Positions 1 through 8,083 of a stretch of DNA of 52,003 nt are shown piece by piece. The notes beneath the pieces were generated by a model. It was not told the origin of the DNA and ran no database searches. It saw nothing but the letters and a program-made list of their open reading frames with translations. The translations under genes and the position numbers were made by a program. Source of the DNA: Candidatus Omnitrophota bacterium (GTDB lineage: Bacteria > Ratteibacteria > UBA8468 > B48-G9 > JAFGKM01); assembly GCA_023819545.1 (NCBI GenBank), contig JAMWCA010000001.1:1-52003 (forward strand), read 5' to 3'. Each line of letters opens with the position of its first letter. Within the stretch, counting starts at the first letter, position 1.

Positions 1-1
1 T

Positions 2-619
2 GAATATGGAGATGGAATTAGTTGCGGTATTATAAGCGATGGCAGAGTAATTCATGGGATAGGTGGAGTTGCGGGTGAGTTTGGTCATATAAAAATAGTT
101 GGAAGAGATGAAATATGTAAATGTGGGAAAAAAGGATGTCTTGAAAGTATTGCAAGTGTTCCTAATATTTTAAATAATATCAAAGCAAAAACAGGAAAAA
201 TGTTAGATATATATTTAGTGCTTGAGAAATATAAATCTGGTGAACCTGAAATTAAAAAAATTATAGATGAAATTTTTGAAATATTTGCAGTTTCTATAGG
301 TAATTTAATTAATTTATTTAATCCAGAAATGATAATTTTTGATAAAAATTTTCTAATTTTTAAAGATTTCTTTGATTTGATTTTTGGGAAAATAAAAGCA
401 AATATGGTGTATAATTATCCTATAAAAATTGAAATATCTAATTTTGGAGAAGAAATAGGAGCAATCGGTGGTGCTTGTTTATCAATGAGGCATCGGGCTA
501 ATGCAGAAGAAGTATTTTTACACAGATTTACACATTTACCATTATACGATTTTAAAAAAGAGGATTTGAAATATATGGCAGATTCAATAATTGAGATTAT
601 AGAGGAAATGCAGAAATGA
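2..619 (+). CDS. ROK-family protein (sugar kinase or regulator), 3' part only
   Basis: The reading frame is already open at the first bases, so the N-terminal part lies outside the window; an internal Met at base 200 is not the start. The visible start has the ROK core: a glycine-rich GDGISCGIISDGR stretch, then AGEFGHIKI, then the zinc motif CKCGKKGCLES. These identify the ROK family of cytosolic sugar kinases and sugar-responsive repressors. The N-terminal ATP loop and any helix-turn-helix are missing, so kinase and NagC/XylR-type regulator cannot be separated. The stop overlaps the next start by 4 bases (ATGA), suggesting co-transcription with ald. Confidence 0.85.
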   Translation, partial: EYGDGISCGIISDGRVIHGIGGVAGEFGHIKIVGRDEICKCGKKGCLESIASVPNILNNIKAKTGKMLDIYLVLEKYKSGEPEIKKIIDEIFEIFAVSIGNLINLFNPEMIIFDKNFLIFKDFFDLIFGKIKANMVYNYPIKIEISNFGEEIGAIGGACLSMRHRANAEEVFLHRFTHLPLYDFKKEDLKYMADSIIEIIEEMQK

Positions 620-1683
620 TAATAGGTATACCAAAGGAAATAAAGGAAGAAGAATATAGAGTTGCGATTTTACCTAAAACAGTAAAAAAACTTGTAAAAA
701 AGAAGCATAAAGTTATTATAGAAAGGAATGCTGGTTTAGGTGCAGGGATAAAAGATATTGATTATGAGAAAAGTGGTGCAGAAATATGTGAAGAACATTC
801 TTATATTTTTAAAAATTCAGAATTGATTATTAAAGTTAAAGAACCATTACCTTTAGAATATGATTTACTTCAAGAAGGACAGATTTTATTTACATTCTTT
901 CACTTTTCTTCAAATAAAGAAATGACAGAAACTCTTATTAAAAAGAAAGCAACCTGTATCGCTTATGAACTTTTAGAAGAAAATGGTGTTTTTGTAATTT
1001 TAAAACCAATGAGTGAAATCGCAGGAAAATTGAGCGTTCAACAAGGTATGAAATATCTTGAAAAAGAATATGGTGGAAAAGGTATACTTCTTTCAGGAGC
1101 AGAAGGAGTAAAATGTGGTAAAGTCGTGATTTTAGGTGGCGGAAATGTTGGTTATAATGCTGCTAAAATTGCAGATTCAATTGGGGCAGAAGTTACAATT
1201 CTTGAAATAAATGAAGTAAGAATGAAGTTTCTAAAAAAAGTGCTTCCAAAAGTTAAAATACTCTATTCAAATGAAAAAAATATAAAAGATTCTATAAAAA
1301 AGGCGGACTTGATTATTGGGGCTGTTTTAATCCCTGGAAGAAGACCACCAAAACTTATAAAAAAAGAAGATTTAAAAATTATTGAAGAGGGAACAGTAAT
1401 GATTGATGTTTCTATAGATGAAGGTGGTGTTTTTGAGACAAGTCATCCAACTACACATAAACAACCAATTTATAATTATGAAGGAATTATTCATTATTGT
1501 GTACCTAATATTCCAGGTATAGTACCAAGGACTTCAACATTTGCTTTATGTAATGTAACAGAAAAATATATCTTACAACTCGCAAATAAAGGAATTAAAT
1601 CTATAGAAACATCTTATGGATTGAAAACAGGTCTTGCAATATTAAATGGAGAAATTGTTAATCCGAAATTAAAAATATTTTAA
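616..1683 (+). CDS. ald: Alanine dehydrogenase
   Basis: NAD-dependent interconversion of L-alanine and pyruvate plus ammonia in the cytosol. The 355-residue length fits the family (about 360-370). The N-terminus GIPKEIKEEEYRVAILP carries the pyruvate-binding Arg; KVKEPLP holds catalytic Lys75, and FTFFHFSS holds catalytic His96. The Rossmann loop is GGGNVGYNAAK, and VMIDVSIDEGG precedes the closing NIPGIVPRTST segment. It starts inside the stop of the ROK gene (ATGA), so translation is probably coupled. No frame damage is seen. Confidence 0.95.
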   Translation: MIIGIPKEIKEEEYRVAILPKTVKKLVKKKHKVIIERNAGLGAGIKDIDYEKSGAEICEEHSYIFKNSELIIKVKEPLPLEYDLLQEGQILFTFFHFSSNKEMTETLIKKKATCIAYELLEENGVFVILKPMSEIAGKLSVQQGMKYLEKEYGGKGILLSGAEGVKCGKVVILGGGNVGYNAAKIADSIGAEVTILEINEVRMKFLKKVLPKVKILYSNEKNIKDSIKKADLIIGAVLIPGRRPPKLIKKEDLKIIEEGTVMIDVSIDEGGVFETSHPTTHKQPIYNYEGIIHYCVPNIPGIVPRTSTFALCNVTEKYILQLANKGIKSIETSYGLKTGLAILNGEIVNPKLKIF

Positions 1684-1695
1684 CGATTAAAAATT

Positions 1696-1768
1696 TGGGC
1701 CGTGCAGGACTTGAACCTGCAGCCTACGGATTAAGAGTCCGCCGCTCTGCCAGTTGAGCTAACGGCCC
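1696..1768 (-). tRNA. tRNA-Lys (CTT)
   Basis: Complete cloverleaf on the minus strand: acceptor stem GGGCCGT/ACGGCCC, D arm GCTC...GAGC, anticodon stem closing the loop CTCTTAA with anticodon CTT, and T arm GCAGG-TTCAAGT-CCTGC. The discriminator is A and no CCA is encoded. It lies directly downstream of tRNA-Arg, in the same transcript. Confidence 0.95.
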
Positions 1769-1777
1769 TGTAAAAAA

Positions 1778-1851
1778 TGCGCCTGGCGCGACTTGAACGC
1801 GCAACCCTCTGCTTAGAAGGCAGATGCTCTATCCTATTGAGCTACAGGCGC
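1778..1851 (-). tRNA. tRNA-Arg (TCT)
   Basis: Complete cloverleaf on the minus strand: acceptor GCGCCTG/CAGGCGC, D arm GCTC...GAGC, anticodon stem TCTGC/GCAGA around loop CTTCTAA giving anticodon TCT, which reads AGA (a preferred Arg codon in this AT-rich genome), and a T loop TTCAAGT. No CCA is encoded. First gene of the two-tRNA unit. Confidence 0.95.
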
Positions 1852-1860
1852 TTAATTAAT

Positions 1861-1889
1861 ATTTTAACAAGTATGCGACCGAAAGTCAA
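1861..1889 (-). promoter_or_regulatory. Sigma-70 type promoter for tRNA-Arg/tRNA-Lys
   Basis: On the minus strand TTGACT (1884-1889) and TAAAAT (1861-1866) are separated by 17 bases. The -10 ends ten bases before the tRNA-Arg 5' end, so the precursor would have a leader of only a few bases. Confidence 0.6.
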
Positions 1890-1919
1890 TAAATCTATTT
1901 TTTCAAAAATATAATTTCA

Positions 1920-1928
1920 TGATATAAT
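1920..1928 (+). promoter_or_regulatory. Extended -10 promoter for the DUF4321 gene (leaderless)
   Basis: TGATATAAT is a perfect extended -10 element (TGnTATAAT). Seven bases separate it from the ATG at 1936, so initiation at normal spacing would fall on or one base before the start codon. There is no room for a ribosome binding site. No good -35 is seen, as expected for an extended -10. Confidence 0.6.
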
Positions 1929-1935
1929 TTAAAAT

Positions 1936-2193
1936 ATGAGAATGGTTTATATACTTTTAATTTTATTTTTATCTACTATGATTGGAACTTGTATAGGGGA
2001 GATGATTTTATTAATATTACCTCAACACACAACTTTTTATAATTTTTTCTCAAACCATATTTCTCCAATTTGGGAAATAAAACAGTTAGACCTTATCATT
2101 TTTAATCTTTCTTTTTCTATTCAATTTAGAATCAATTCCTTTTCTTTAATAGGTTTGGTAATCGGTTCTATATTTTCACTGAAGAAGGTATAA
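1936..2193 (+). CDS. DUF4321-like small membrane protein
   Basis: An 85-residue protein with two predicted membrane segments: an N-terminal one (about residues 3-28, with a GTCIGE turn) and a C-terminal one (about 68-83). The central LDLIIFNLSFSIQFRINSFS followed by a Gly-rich helix matches the layout I know for DUF4321 proteins, which have no assigned function. It is 8 bases upstream of miaB on the same strand and probably shares its transcript. The assignment is by pattern and length. Confidence 0.7.
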   Translation: MRMVYILLILFLSTMIGTCIGEMILLILPQHTTFYNFFSNHISPIWEIKQLDLIIFNLSFSIQFRINSFSLIGLVIGSIFSLKKV

Positions 2194-2201
2194 TTTTAAA
2201 G

Positions 2202-3497
2202 ATGAACAAAAAATTTTTCATTAAGACATATGGATGTCAGATGAACTTTTATGACTCAGAAAGATTAAGAGTATTTTTGGAAAAAGAGGGATTTTGTGAA
2301 GTTAACAGTTTAGATGAAGCAGATTATATAATTGTAAATACTTGCTCGGTGAGAAAACATGCAGAAAATAGAGCCATTTCTTTTTTAAGTTCAATAAAGA
2401 ATTCCAAGAACAATAAAAAATTTTGTCTTGTAGGATGTATCCCTGGATTATATAAAGATGAAATTTTTAAAAAATATGATTTTATAGATATAATTTGTGG
2501 ACCTAATTCATATAAAAAGTTTGTTGAAAGTTTAAAAATTTATAAAGAAGGGAAAATGGTTATATTAGAAGAAGATAAGGATTTTTTTACAGATTTTATA
2601 CTACCATTAAAAGATAGAAAAACTTCTTGTTTTATTACAATCACAAAAGGATGTGAAAATTTCTGTTCTTATTGTGTTGTCCCATATACAAGAGGAAAAC
2701 TTGTAAGTAAACCGGTTAGAATAATAATAGAAGAAGTAAAAAAAGTTATTGAACAGGGAGTTAAAGAAATTATCTTAATAGGACAAAATGTGAACGAATA
2801 TGGGAAAGATATAGGAGAAAATTTTGTTGATTTACTTTATAAAGTTCATAATATTGAAGGAATTAATAGAATTGGTTTTTTAACTTCTCACCCTAAGGAT
2901 ATACAAGATGAATTAATTGAGTGCTTTGTAAATCTTTCAAAACTTTACAAACATCTTCACCTTCCAGTACAATCAGGTTCAAATAAAATTCTAAAACTTA
3001 TGAATAGAAATTATACAGTTGAAAAATATATAGAAATTGTTGAAAAAGCAAGGAGTAAAGTTAAAGATATTTCAATTACTTCTGATATTATTGTTGGTTT
3101 CCCTTATGAAAAAGAAGAAGATTTTCAGGAGACATATAATCTTATAGAAAAAATTCAATTTGATGAACTTTATATTTTCAAATATTCTCCAAGACCTAAA
3201 ACAACTGCTAATAGATTTCCGGACAATGTGCCTCAGAAGGATAAAGAAAGAAGGCATTCTTTAATTTTAAATTTACAGGACAAAATATCATTATTTAAAA
3301 ACAAAGAAATGGAAGGGAAAATTGAAGATGTTTTTATAAAGGAAAAAAGTTATAAAAAGAAAAGTTTCTATATTGGAAGAACAACTAATAATAAACCTGT
3401 CCTTATTAATTTAGAGAAAGATTTATTGGGTGAAATTATAAAGGTTAAAATTAAAGAAGGATTAAGACATTATTTAATTGGTGAAACTTTGTGGTAA
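2202..3497 (+). CDS. miaB: tRNA-2-methylthio-N6-dimethylallyladenosine synthase MiaB
   Basis: Radical SAM methylthiotransferase that adds the ms2 group to i6A37 of tRNAs reading UNN codons. The 431 residues show the UPF0004 domain with its three cluster cysteines, Cys12 (YGCQMN), Cys48 (NTCSV) and Cys79 (VGCIPG). The radical SAM motif CENFCSYC (Cys151, 155, 158) follows in a context typical of MiaB (VVPYTRGK). The C-terminal region (about 360-430) is the TRAM RNA-binding domain. MiaB fits better than RimO or MtaB because of the KTYGCQMN start and PYTRG. Its 3' end overlaps the convergent OB-like gene by 28 bases. Confidence 0.95.
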   Translation: MNKKFFIKTYGCQMNFYDSERLRVFLEKEGFCEVNSLDEADYIIVNTCSVRKHAENRAISFLSSIKNSKNNKKFCLVGCIPGLYKDEIFKKYDFIDIICGPNSYKKFVESLKIYKEGKMVILEEDKDFFTDFILPLKDRKTSCFITITKGCENFCSYCVVPYTRGKLVSKPVRIIIEEVKKVIEQGVKEIILIGQNVNEYGKDIGENFVDLLYKVHNIEGINRIGFLTSHPKDIQDELIECFVNLSKLYKHLHLPVQSGSNKILKLMNRNYTVEKYIEIVEKARSKVKDISITSDIIVGFPYEKEEDFQETYNLIEKIQFDELYIFKYSPRPKTTANRFPDNVPQKDKERRHSLILNLQDKISLFKNKEMEGKIEDVFIKEKSYKKKSFYIGRTTNNKPVLINLEKDLLGEIIKVKIKEGLRHYLIGETLW

Positions 3498-3949
3498 TAA
3501 TAGATTACAAATATTACACAGAAAACAAGGAAAAGAGAAAAAATGACTTTATGGATACTAATTTGTTCAGTGTATTTTTCTCCTTTCAAAACCACTTCAA
3601 TTTTCATCACATGTATATCTCTTTTTCCTAAATGAAATGGGCAGTTTTCATAATAAATTCCCTCTATTTCAACAATATCACCTTTAACTTTATACCTTCC
3701 TAAATTTTCAATTATTTCTGACATTTTTTTATCTAAGATAACTCCAATAACATAATCTTCATTTTCATCTTTAATATTAATGCAAATTTCTTTCCCTCTT
3801 CTTATTTTTTCTCCTATTGCTTCTCCTCTAATTCTTACTATTTTGTTATCATACCTTTTACTTTTTTGATATAAATCTTTAATATTTACAAGATTTTCTG
3901 AAAATAAGAACAAATTGATGAGAAAATAAAGTATAAAAAATTTTTTCAT
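3470..3949 (-). CDS. Exported OB-fold-like protein with C-terminal membrane helix, unknown function
   Basis: A 159-residue protein with an N-terminal signal or membrane segment (about 3-17). A beta-rich domain follows (about 20-125) with DNKIVRIRGEAIGEKI and KVKGDIVEIEGIY, which resembles the small OB folds of exported tRNA_anti-like proteins. A C-terminal hydrophobic helix (about 133-152) ends in a short positive tail, so it is likely anchored in the membrane. It overlaps trkH by 4 bases and is the last gene of the thr-trk operon. I do not recognise a named family; a link to K+ transport is suggested only by position. Confidence 0.6.
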   Translation of the reverse strand: MKKFFILYFLINLFLFSENLVNIKDLYQKSKRYDNKIVRIRGEAIGEKIRRGKEICINIKDENEDYVIGVILDKKMSEIIENLGRYKVKGDIVEIEGIYYENCPFHLGKRDIHVMKIEVVLKGEKYTEQISIHKVIFSLFLVFCVIFVIYYYHKVSPIK

Positions 3950-5442
3950 TCAGGACTCCTTAAAGATATCAAATAACTTATAAAAACAAAAAAAATCATA
4001 AATTCCAATCTTCCCATATACATTTCCATAATGTATACAATTTTTAGCAAATTTGGCATTGATGGTCCTGTTATTCCAACAGAAAGTCCGACATTAGCAC
4101 ATGCAGATGTTGATTCAAAAAGTGAATGTAAAAATGGGTATCCATAAGTAGTTCCAATTATTCCGCCTAAAAGATAGGTAAAAATATATAATATTGTTAT
4201 TACAGAGGATGTTTTAATATGGGAATCAGCTAATTGAATATCTCTTATATGATGAAATTTTTCAAAAACAATAGCAGAACCAGGAGAAGTATAAATTTTT
4301 ATTTCCTTTTTGATTTCTTTAATTATAAAAAGAACTCTTAGCATCTTGATACCTCCAGATGTAGAGCAAGAACAACCTCCAAGTCCCATTGCAATAATAA
4401 CAAATAAAAGAGAGATTTCAGGCCAATTTTTTAAAAAAAACGAGTCAGAATTTGTATATCCAACTCCTGTATGTCCAGAGACAATGTGATAAAAGACAAA
4501 TCTAAGATTTGAAAGAAAATTCTGTTCTGGTGTTACTTTTACATATCCCCAGAATGCAAAAAATGTTAAAATCAATATACTTATCAAGAAAACTTTTAAT
4601 TCATCATCTCTATAAATTTCTCTAAATTTTCCTGTCCAGACAACATAATGAAGTCCAAAATTTATTGCGCCTAACAATACAATTATTAAAGTTATTATTT
4701 CAATTATTGGATTATGATAATACGATATATTTTGTGATTGCACTGCAAAACCAGCAGTATCCCAACCAGCCATAAATATACATATTGCATGAAAAAAAGC
4801 ACGAGGGGGGGAAAAACCATGAATAATGTTTATTATTCCTATAAATAAGGTAAAGATTAGCATATAAGAGATACTAACAAGCCATATAAATTTAGCTGTT
4901 TGAACAACATTAGGAAGTATTTTTTCTTCCCTTGCTTCTCCAACATATATTTTAAATGCACTTGAACCTTTAAAGAATATCAATATACCTGCAACAATAA
5001 TGCCCTGTCCACCGATAAAACACATAAAATGACGCCAAAAGTTATAGCAATGAGCCATATGATCAAGATCTTTAACCAAAATAAGTCCAGTTGTTGCAAA
5101 AGCACTCATTGATTCAAAGCAAGCATCTAAATACGAATTATAATGGCCTGATAGAAAAAGAGGGATAGCGCCTATAAACATATAAATTAACCATATTAAT
5201 GAGGTAATACTCATACTCTGTCGCCAGTTTAACTCTGTTTCTTCTGTAAAGATTGTAATTAAGGAATATCCTAAGAAAATTGAAAAAAGAGATACGATAA
5301 CGAAATCAAGAGATGCATTCCATTCTTTAAAAATTAATCCAATAAATAAAGGGACAAGCATTAAAAATCCTAAAAGAATTATCAATTTTCCTGTATAATG
5401 TAAAATTCCCTTTAAATCATCTCTGGAAAATTGAGGTATCAT
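3946..5442 (-). CDS. trkH: TrkH-type potassium uptake channel subunit
   Basis: Membrane channel for K+ uptake (Trk/Ktr/HKT family); 498 residues, about ten hydrophobic segments. The four pore loops that carry filter glycines are visible in order: SAFATTGLIL, AGWDTAGFA, SGHTGVGYT and SACANVGLSVG. It works with cytosolic RCK subunits, and two of these lie just upstream in the same operon. The start is only 7 bases after the stop of a 44-residue ORF, with no strong ribosome binding site, suggesting translational coupling. It overlaps the next gene by 4 bases. Confidence 0.93.
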   Translation of the reverse strand: MIPQFSRDDLKGILHYTGKLIILLGFLMLVPLFIGLIFKEWNASLDFVIVSLFSIFLGYSLITIFTEETELNWRQSMSITSLIWLIYMFIGAIPLFLSGHYNSYLDACFESMSAFATTGLILVKDLDHMAHCYNFWRHFMCFIGGQGIIVAGILIFFKGSSAFKIYVGEAREEKILPNVVQTAKFIWLVSISYMLIFTLFIGIINIIHGFSPPRAFFHAICIFMAGWDTAGFAVQSQNISYYHNPIIEIITLIIVLLGAINFGLHYVVWTGKFREIYRDDELKVFLISILILTFFAFWGYVKVTPEQNFLSNLRFVFYHIVSGHTGVGYTNSDSFFLKNWPEISLLFVIIAMGLGGCSCSTSGGIKMLRVLFIIKEIKKEIKIYTSPGSAIVFEKFHHIRDIQLADSHIKTSSVITILYIFTYLLGGIIGTTYGYPFLHSLFESTSACANVGLSVGITGPSMPNLLKIVYIMEMYMGRLEFMIFFVFISYLISLRSPE

Positions 5443-5449
5443 TTTTAGG

Positions 5450-5584
5450 TTATTTTATTAAAATAAAAAGAAAAAGATTTGAAAAAAATATAATTACGAA
5501 AAAAAATAAAAGATAAATAATTTCTAATAAAATTCCAGTTATACTATTTCCTAAAATTCGGAGATATTTGAAAACTTTTCTCAT
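5450..5584 (-). CDS. 44-residue membrane micro-ORF between trkA and trkH
   Basis: The ATG overlaps the TGA of the upstream trkA as ATGA (5581-5584), the junction used throughout this operon, and the TAA lies 7 bases before the trkH start. The product has a short basic N-terminus (MRKVFKYLRIL) and one long hydrophobic helix (about residues 16-42) ending in Lys. Size and position recall the KdpF accessory peptide of the Kdp K+ pump, though no sequence match is claimed. The operon has almost no other gap, which supports a real gene. It could be chance in AT-rich DNA, where T-rich strands easily encode hydrophobic runs. Confidence 0.6.
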   Translation of the reverse strand: MRKVFKYLRILGNSITGILLEIIYLLFFFVIIFFSNLFLFILIK

Positions 5585-6249
5585 TTTTCTTCAACTTCTC
5601 CTATTAATGAATTAAGTAAAAGAGATTCATTTTCTACTTTTGTAATTGCAATAACCTCATCATTTTCTAAAAAGACAAATTCATCTTTTGGAATTATAAA
5701 CTCATCTTCTCTTATTATTGCAACAATAACAGAATCCTCTGGAAGTTGAATTTCTTTAAACTTTTTGTTTATTATTGGAGAAGTTTCAGGCAAATCAATT
5801 CTTAAAATTGATAATTTTCCCCTTTTAAAAGTAAAAAGTGTAACAAAATCTTCCCAATTTACTTCTTCTTCTATAACTTTTGCAAGTAAAGATGTGCCAC
5901 TTATTGCAACATCCACACCAAGTTCATAAAATGTTTTTTCATCTTTTGGATTATTTATTCTTGCAACAACTCTTTTAACATTAAATATCTCCTTTGCTAT
6001 CTGACATATGATTAAATTATCTTCGTCATTTCCTGTAACTGCTGCAACCACATCTGCTTTTTTAATCCCTGCTTTTTTTAAAATTTCAGGGTTACATCCA
6101 TCTCCATTTATAACAAGACAATTTAATTTTTCTGCAACCTTTTCACTTAATTTTGGTTCTTTTTCTATCAAAACTACATAATTTTTATCACTCAATCTTT
6201 CAGCAAGATAATATCCAACATTACCAGCCCCAACAATTATTACATTCAT
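5581..6249 (-). CDS. trkA: TrkA-type RCK potassium-channel regulatory subunit (second copy)
   Basis: Cytosolic nucleotide-binding subunit that gates TrkH. Of 222 residues, about 1-135 form the RCK_N Rossmann domain with GAGNVGYYLAERL, and the rest is RCK_C. The residue at the end of the second strand is Glu (VVLIEKEP) rather than Asp, unlike its partner upstream. It is half the length of E. coli TrkA (about 458 residues), so with the neighbouring 210-residue copy it may form the two halves of one gating ring. It overlaps both neighbours by 4 bases. Confidence 0.88.
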   Translation of the reverse strand: MNVIIVGAGNVGYYLAERLSDKNYVVLIEKEPKLSEKVAEKLNCLVINGDGCNPEILKKAGIKKADVVAAVTGNDEDNLIICQIAKEIFNVKRVVARINNPKDEKTFYELGVDVAISGTSLLAKVIEEEVNWEDFVTLFTFKRGKLSILRIDLPETSPIINKKFKEIQLPEDSVIVAIIREDEFIIPKDEFVFLENDEVIAITKVENESLLLNSLIGEVEEK

Positions 6250-6878
6250 AATTTCAAAATCCTTTTCATTTTATTCAAAAGATTTTTTTTAGTTATACCT
6301 ATAATTATATCACCTTTTTCAATTATAAAATTATCATCAGGTATAATACTTTTATCATTTTTGATTACAGCAATTGGTATCAACTCTTCTCTTCTTATTT
6401 CATTAATTTTTTTATTTATGAAAATTTCACTATTTATCTCAACAATTGTAAGGTCACCATTTTCTATTAAGTGTTTTATGGCAACTTTTTTACTTAATCC
6501 GTCTTTTAGAAGTGATGCAATTATAGATGTAGTATTTATAGTTTCTATGCCAAGATACTCACATATTTCTTCTTTCTCAGGATCAGAAATTCTAATTATT
6601 ACTTTTGATATGTTGAATTTCTTTTTTGCTATTTGCCCTATTACTATATTTGCATTATCATTACTTGTTACTACTGCTATAGCATCTGCTTTTTCTATTC
6701 CTGCTTCTTTAAGTACATCTATATCAAGTCCATCTCCTACAAAAATAGAACCATTAAAATCTCTTAATTTTTCAAAACTTTTTTCTTCTTTATCAACTAC
6801 AACAACATTGTGGTCTTTATCAAGTAATTTTGCTAAATAAGCACCAATTTTCCCACATCCAATAATAATTATATACAT
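6246..6878 (-). CDS. trkA: TrkA-type RCK potassium-channel regulatory subunit (first copy)
   Basis: A 210-residue protein with an RCK_N domain beginning MYIIIIGCGKIGAYLAKLL and VVVVDKEE (Asp after strand 2), the GDGLDIDVLKEAGIEKADA segment and VVTSNDNANIVIGQIA, then a shorter RCK_C. It binds nucleotide and controls K+ flux through TrkH. It overlaps the upstream ApgM-type gene by 10 bases and the second trkA by 4. Both copies are single-unit RCK proteins, as in KtrA, but the two consecutive copies suggest a split TrkA. Confidence 0.88.
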   Translation of the reverse strand: MYIIIIGCGKIGAYLAKLLDKDHNVVVVDKEEKSFEKLRDFNGSIFVGDGLDIDVLKEAGIEKADAIAVVTSNDNANIVIGQIAKKKFNISKVIIRISDPEKEEICEYLGIETINTTSIIASLLKDGLSKKVAIKHLIENGDLTIVEINSEIFINKKINEIRREELIPIAVIKNDKSIIPDDNFIIEKGDIIIGITKKNLLNKMKRILKL

Positions 6879-8083
6879 TGTTTTAAAAGTGTCTTAATAA
6901 ATTGGTCTTTTTCAAGATAACCAAATTTCCCAGATTTACAACTTTCTTCATCAAATCTTTCTACATTATCTGGTTTTTCTTCTGGTGAATAAATTGAAAA
7001 AGGGACATAACCTTGTTTATGTGATCTAATTTTTACAGGTGTATAATGGTCTGGAAGAACTGCAATACAATGAGATTTCATATCTATATTTTCAAGTATA
7101 ATTCTAACCAATCTTCTATCAAAATCTTCAATACATTTTATTTTTAATTCAAGATTTCCGTCATGACTTGCTTCATCAATTCCCTCAACATGAACATAAA
7201 CAAAATCATGATTTTTCAAAGCATCAATTGCATATTTTGCTTTTCCTTCATAGTTTGTATTCCAAAGTCCTGTTGCTCCAGGGACATTTATTACTTCAAA
7301 ACCAATCATCTTCCCTATACCTTTAATTAAATCTACTGCTGAAATTATTGAACCTTTGATTCTGAATTTATCATAAAATTTTTCTAAGTTTGCTTTTCTA
7401 CCAGGAGACCAAGGCCAGATGTAATTTGCTTTTTCTTTTCCTTCTTTTTCTCTTTTTAAATTTACAGGATGGTTTTCAAGATATTTGTTTGAATCAATTA
7501 TTAAATCATTTAAAAATTTTGCCGTTTTTTTTCCTTTTTCTGTTTTACCTTCAACCATGATTTTTTCTATCTCATAACCCTGATAATCATGAGGTGGATA
7601 GCACTTTATTTCCTCTGAAAAATCATTTTTAAGAATTAGAATATTTTTAAAACCTAAACCTGAATAAAATTTAACTCTTTCATTTCCTAATTTTTTATTT
7701 AAAAAATCAATCAATTCAATACTTTCTTCTTTTGAGATGTAACCTGCCGAATAACTTTTAATTTTGCCTTCATAGACATTTATAAAATTACATCTGAAAG
7801 CAATCTCTCCCTCTTTGAGTTCAATCCCATTTGAATATGCTTCAAGTACCCCTCTACCAGTATAAACTTTTTTAGGGTCATATCCAAGTATAGAAAGATT
7901 TGCAACCCCTGAATCTGTAATAAAGTCATCTGGTATGGTTTTAAACATTCCTGAGCACCCAATTTTTGTTAAATAATCTATATTTGGTTTATTGGCTACT
8001 TGCAAAGGTGTCTTATTATTCAATTCTTCTATGGGTAAATCTGCTGCTCCATCCATAATCAAAACTATATATTTGTATTTCAT
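6869..8083 (-). CDS. ApgM-type phosphoglycerate mutase family protein; probable homoserine kinase analogue
   Basis: A 404-residue alkaline-phosphatase-superfamily enzyme of the archaeal cofactor-independent phosphoglycerate mutase group. Metal and phosphate ligands are visible: Asp11 (IMDGAAD), the nucleophile Ser58 in TDSGVANLSILGYDP, HVEGIDEASHDGN, and PDHYTPVKIRSHKQGYVPF. It overlaps thrC by 4 bases and no other homoserine kinase is in the window. A subset of this family beside threonine-pathway genes is catalogued as a proposed homoserine kinase (TIGR02535, from memory). I infer that role over glycolysis because of the thrC coupling; a mutase role remains possible. Confidence 0.8.
   Translation of the reverse strand: MKYKYIVLIMDGAADLPIEELNNKTPLQVANKPNIDYLTKIGCSGMFKTIPDDFITDSGVANLSILGYDPKKVYTGRGVLEAYSNGIELKEGEIAFRCNFINVYEGKIKSYSAGYISKEESIELIDFLNKKLGNERVKFYSGLGFKNILILKNDFSEEIKCYPPHDYQGYEIEKIMVEGKTEKGKKTAKFLNDLIIDSNKYLENHPVNLKREKEGKEKANYIWPWSPGRKANLEKFYDKFRIKGSIISAVDLIKGIGKMIGFEVINVPGATGLWNTNYEGKAKYAIDALKNHDFVYVHVEGIDEASHDGNLELKIKCIEDFDRRLVRIILENIDMKSHCIAVLPDHYTPVKIRSHKQGYVPFSIYSPEEKPDNVERFDEESCKSGKFGYLEKDQFIKTLLKQCI

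Noticed and set aside
6361..6840. 159-codon open frame antisense to the first trkA
   Set aside because: The opposite strand has clear RCK motifs; this Ser/Ile/Phe-rich product is a mirror of them.
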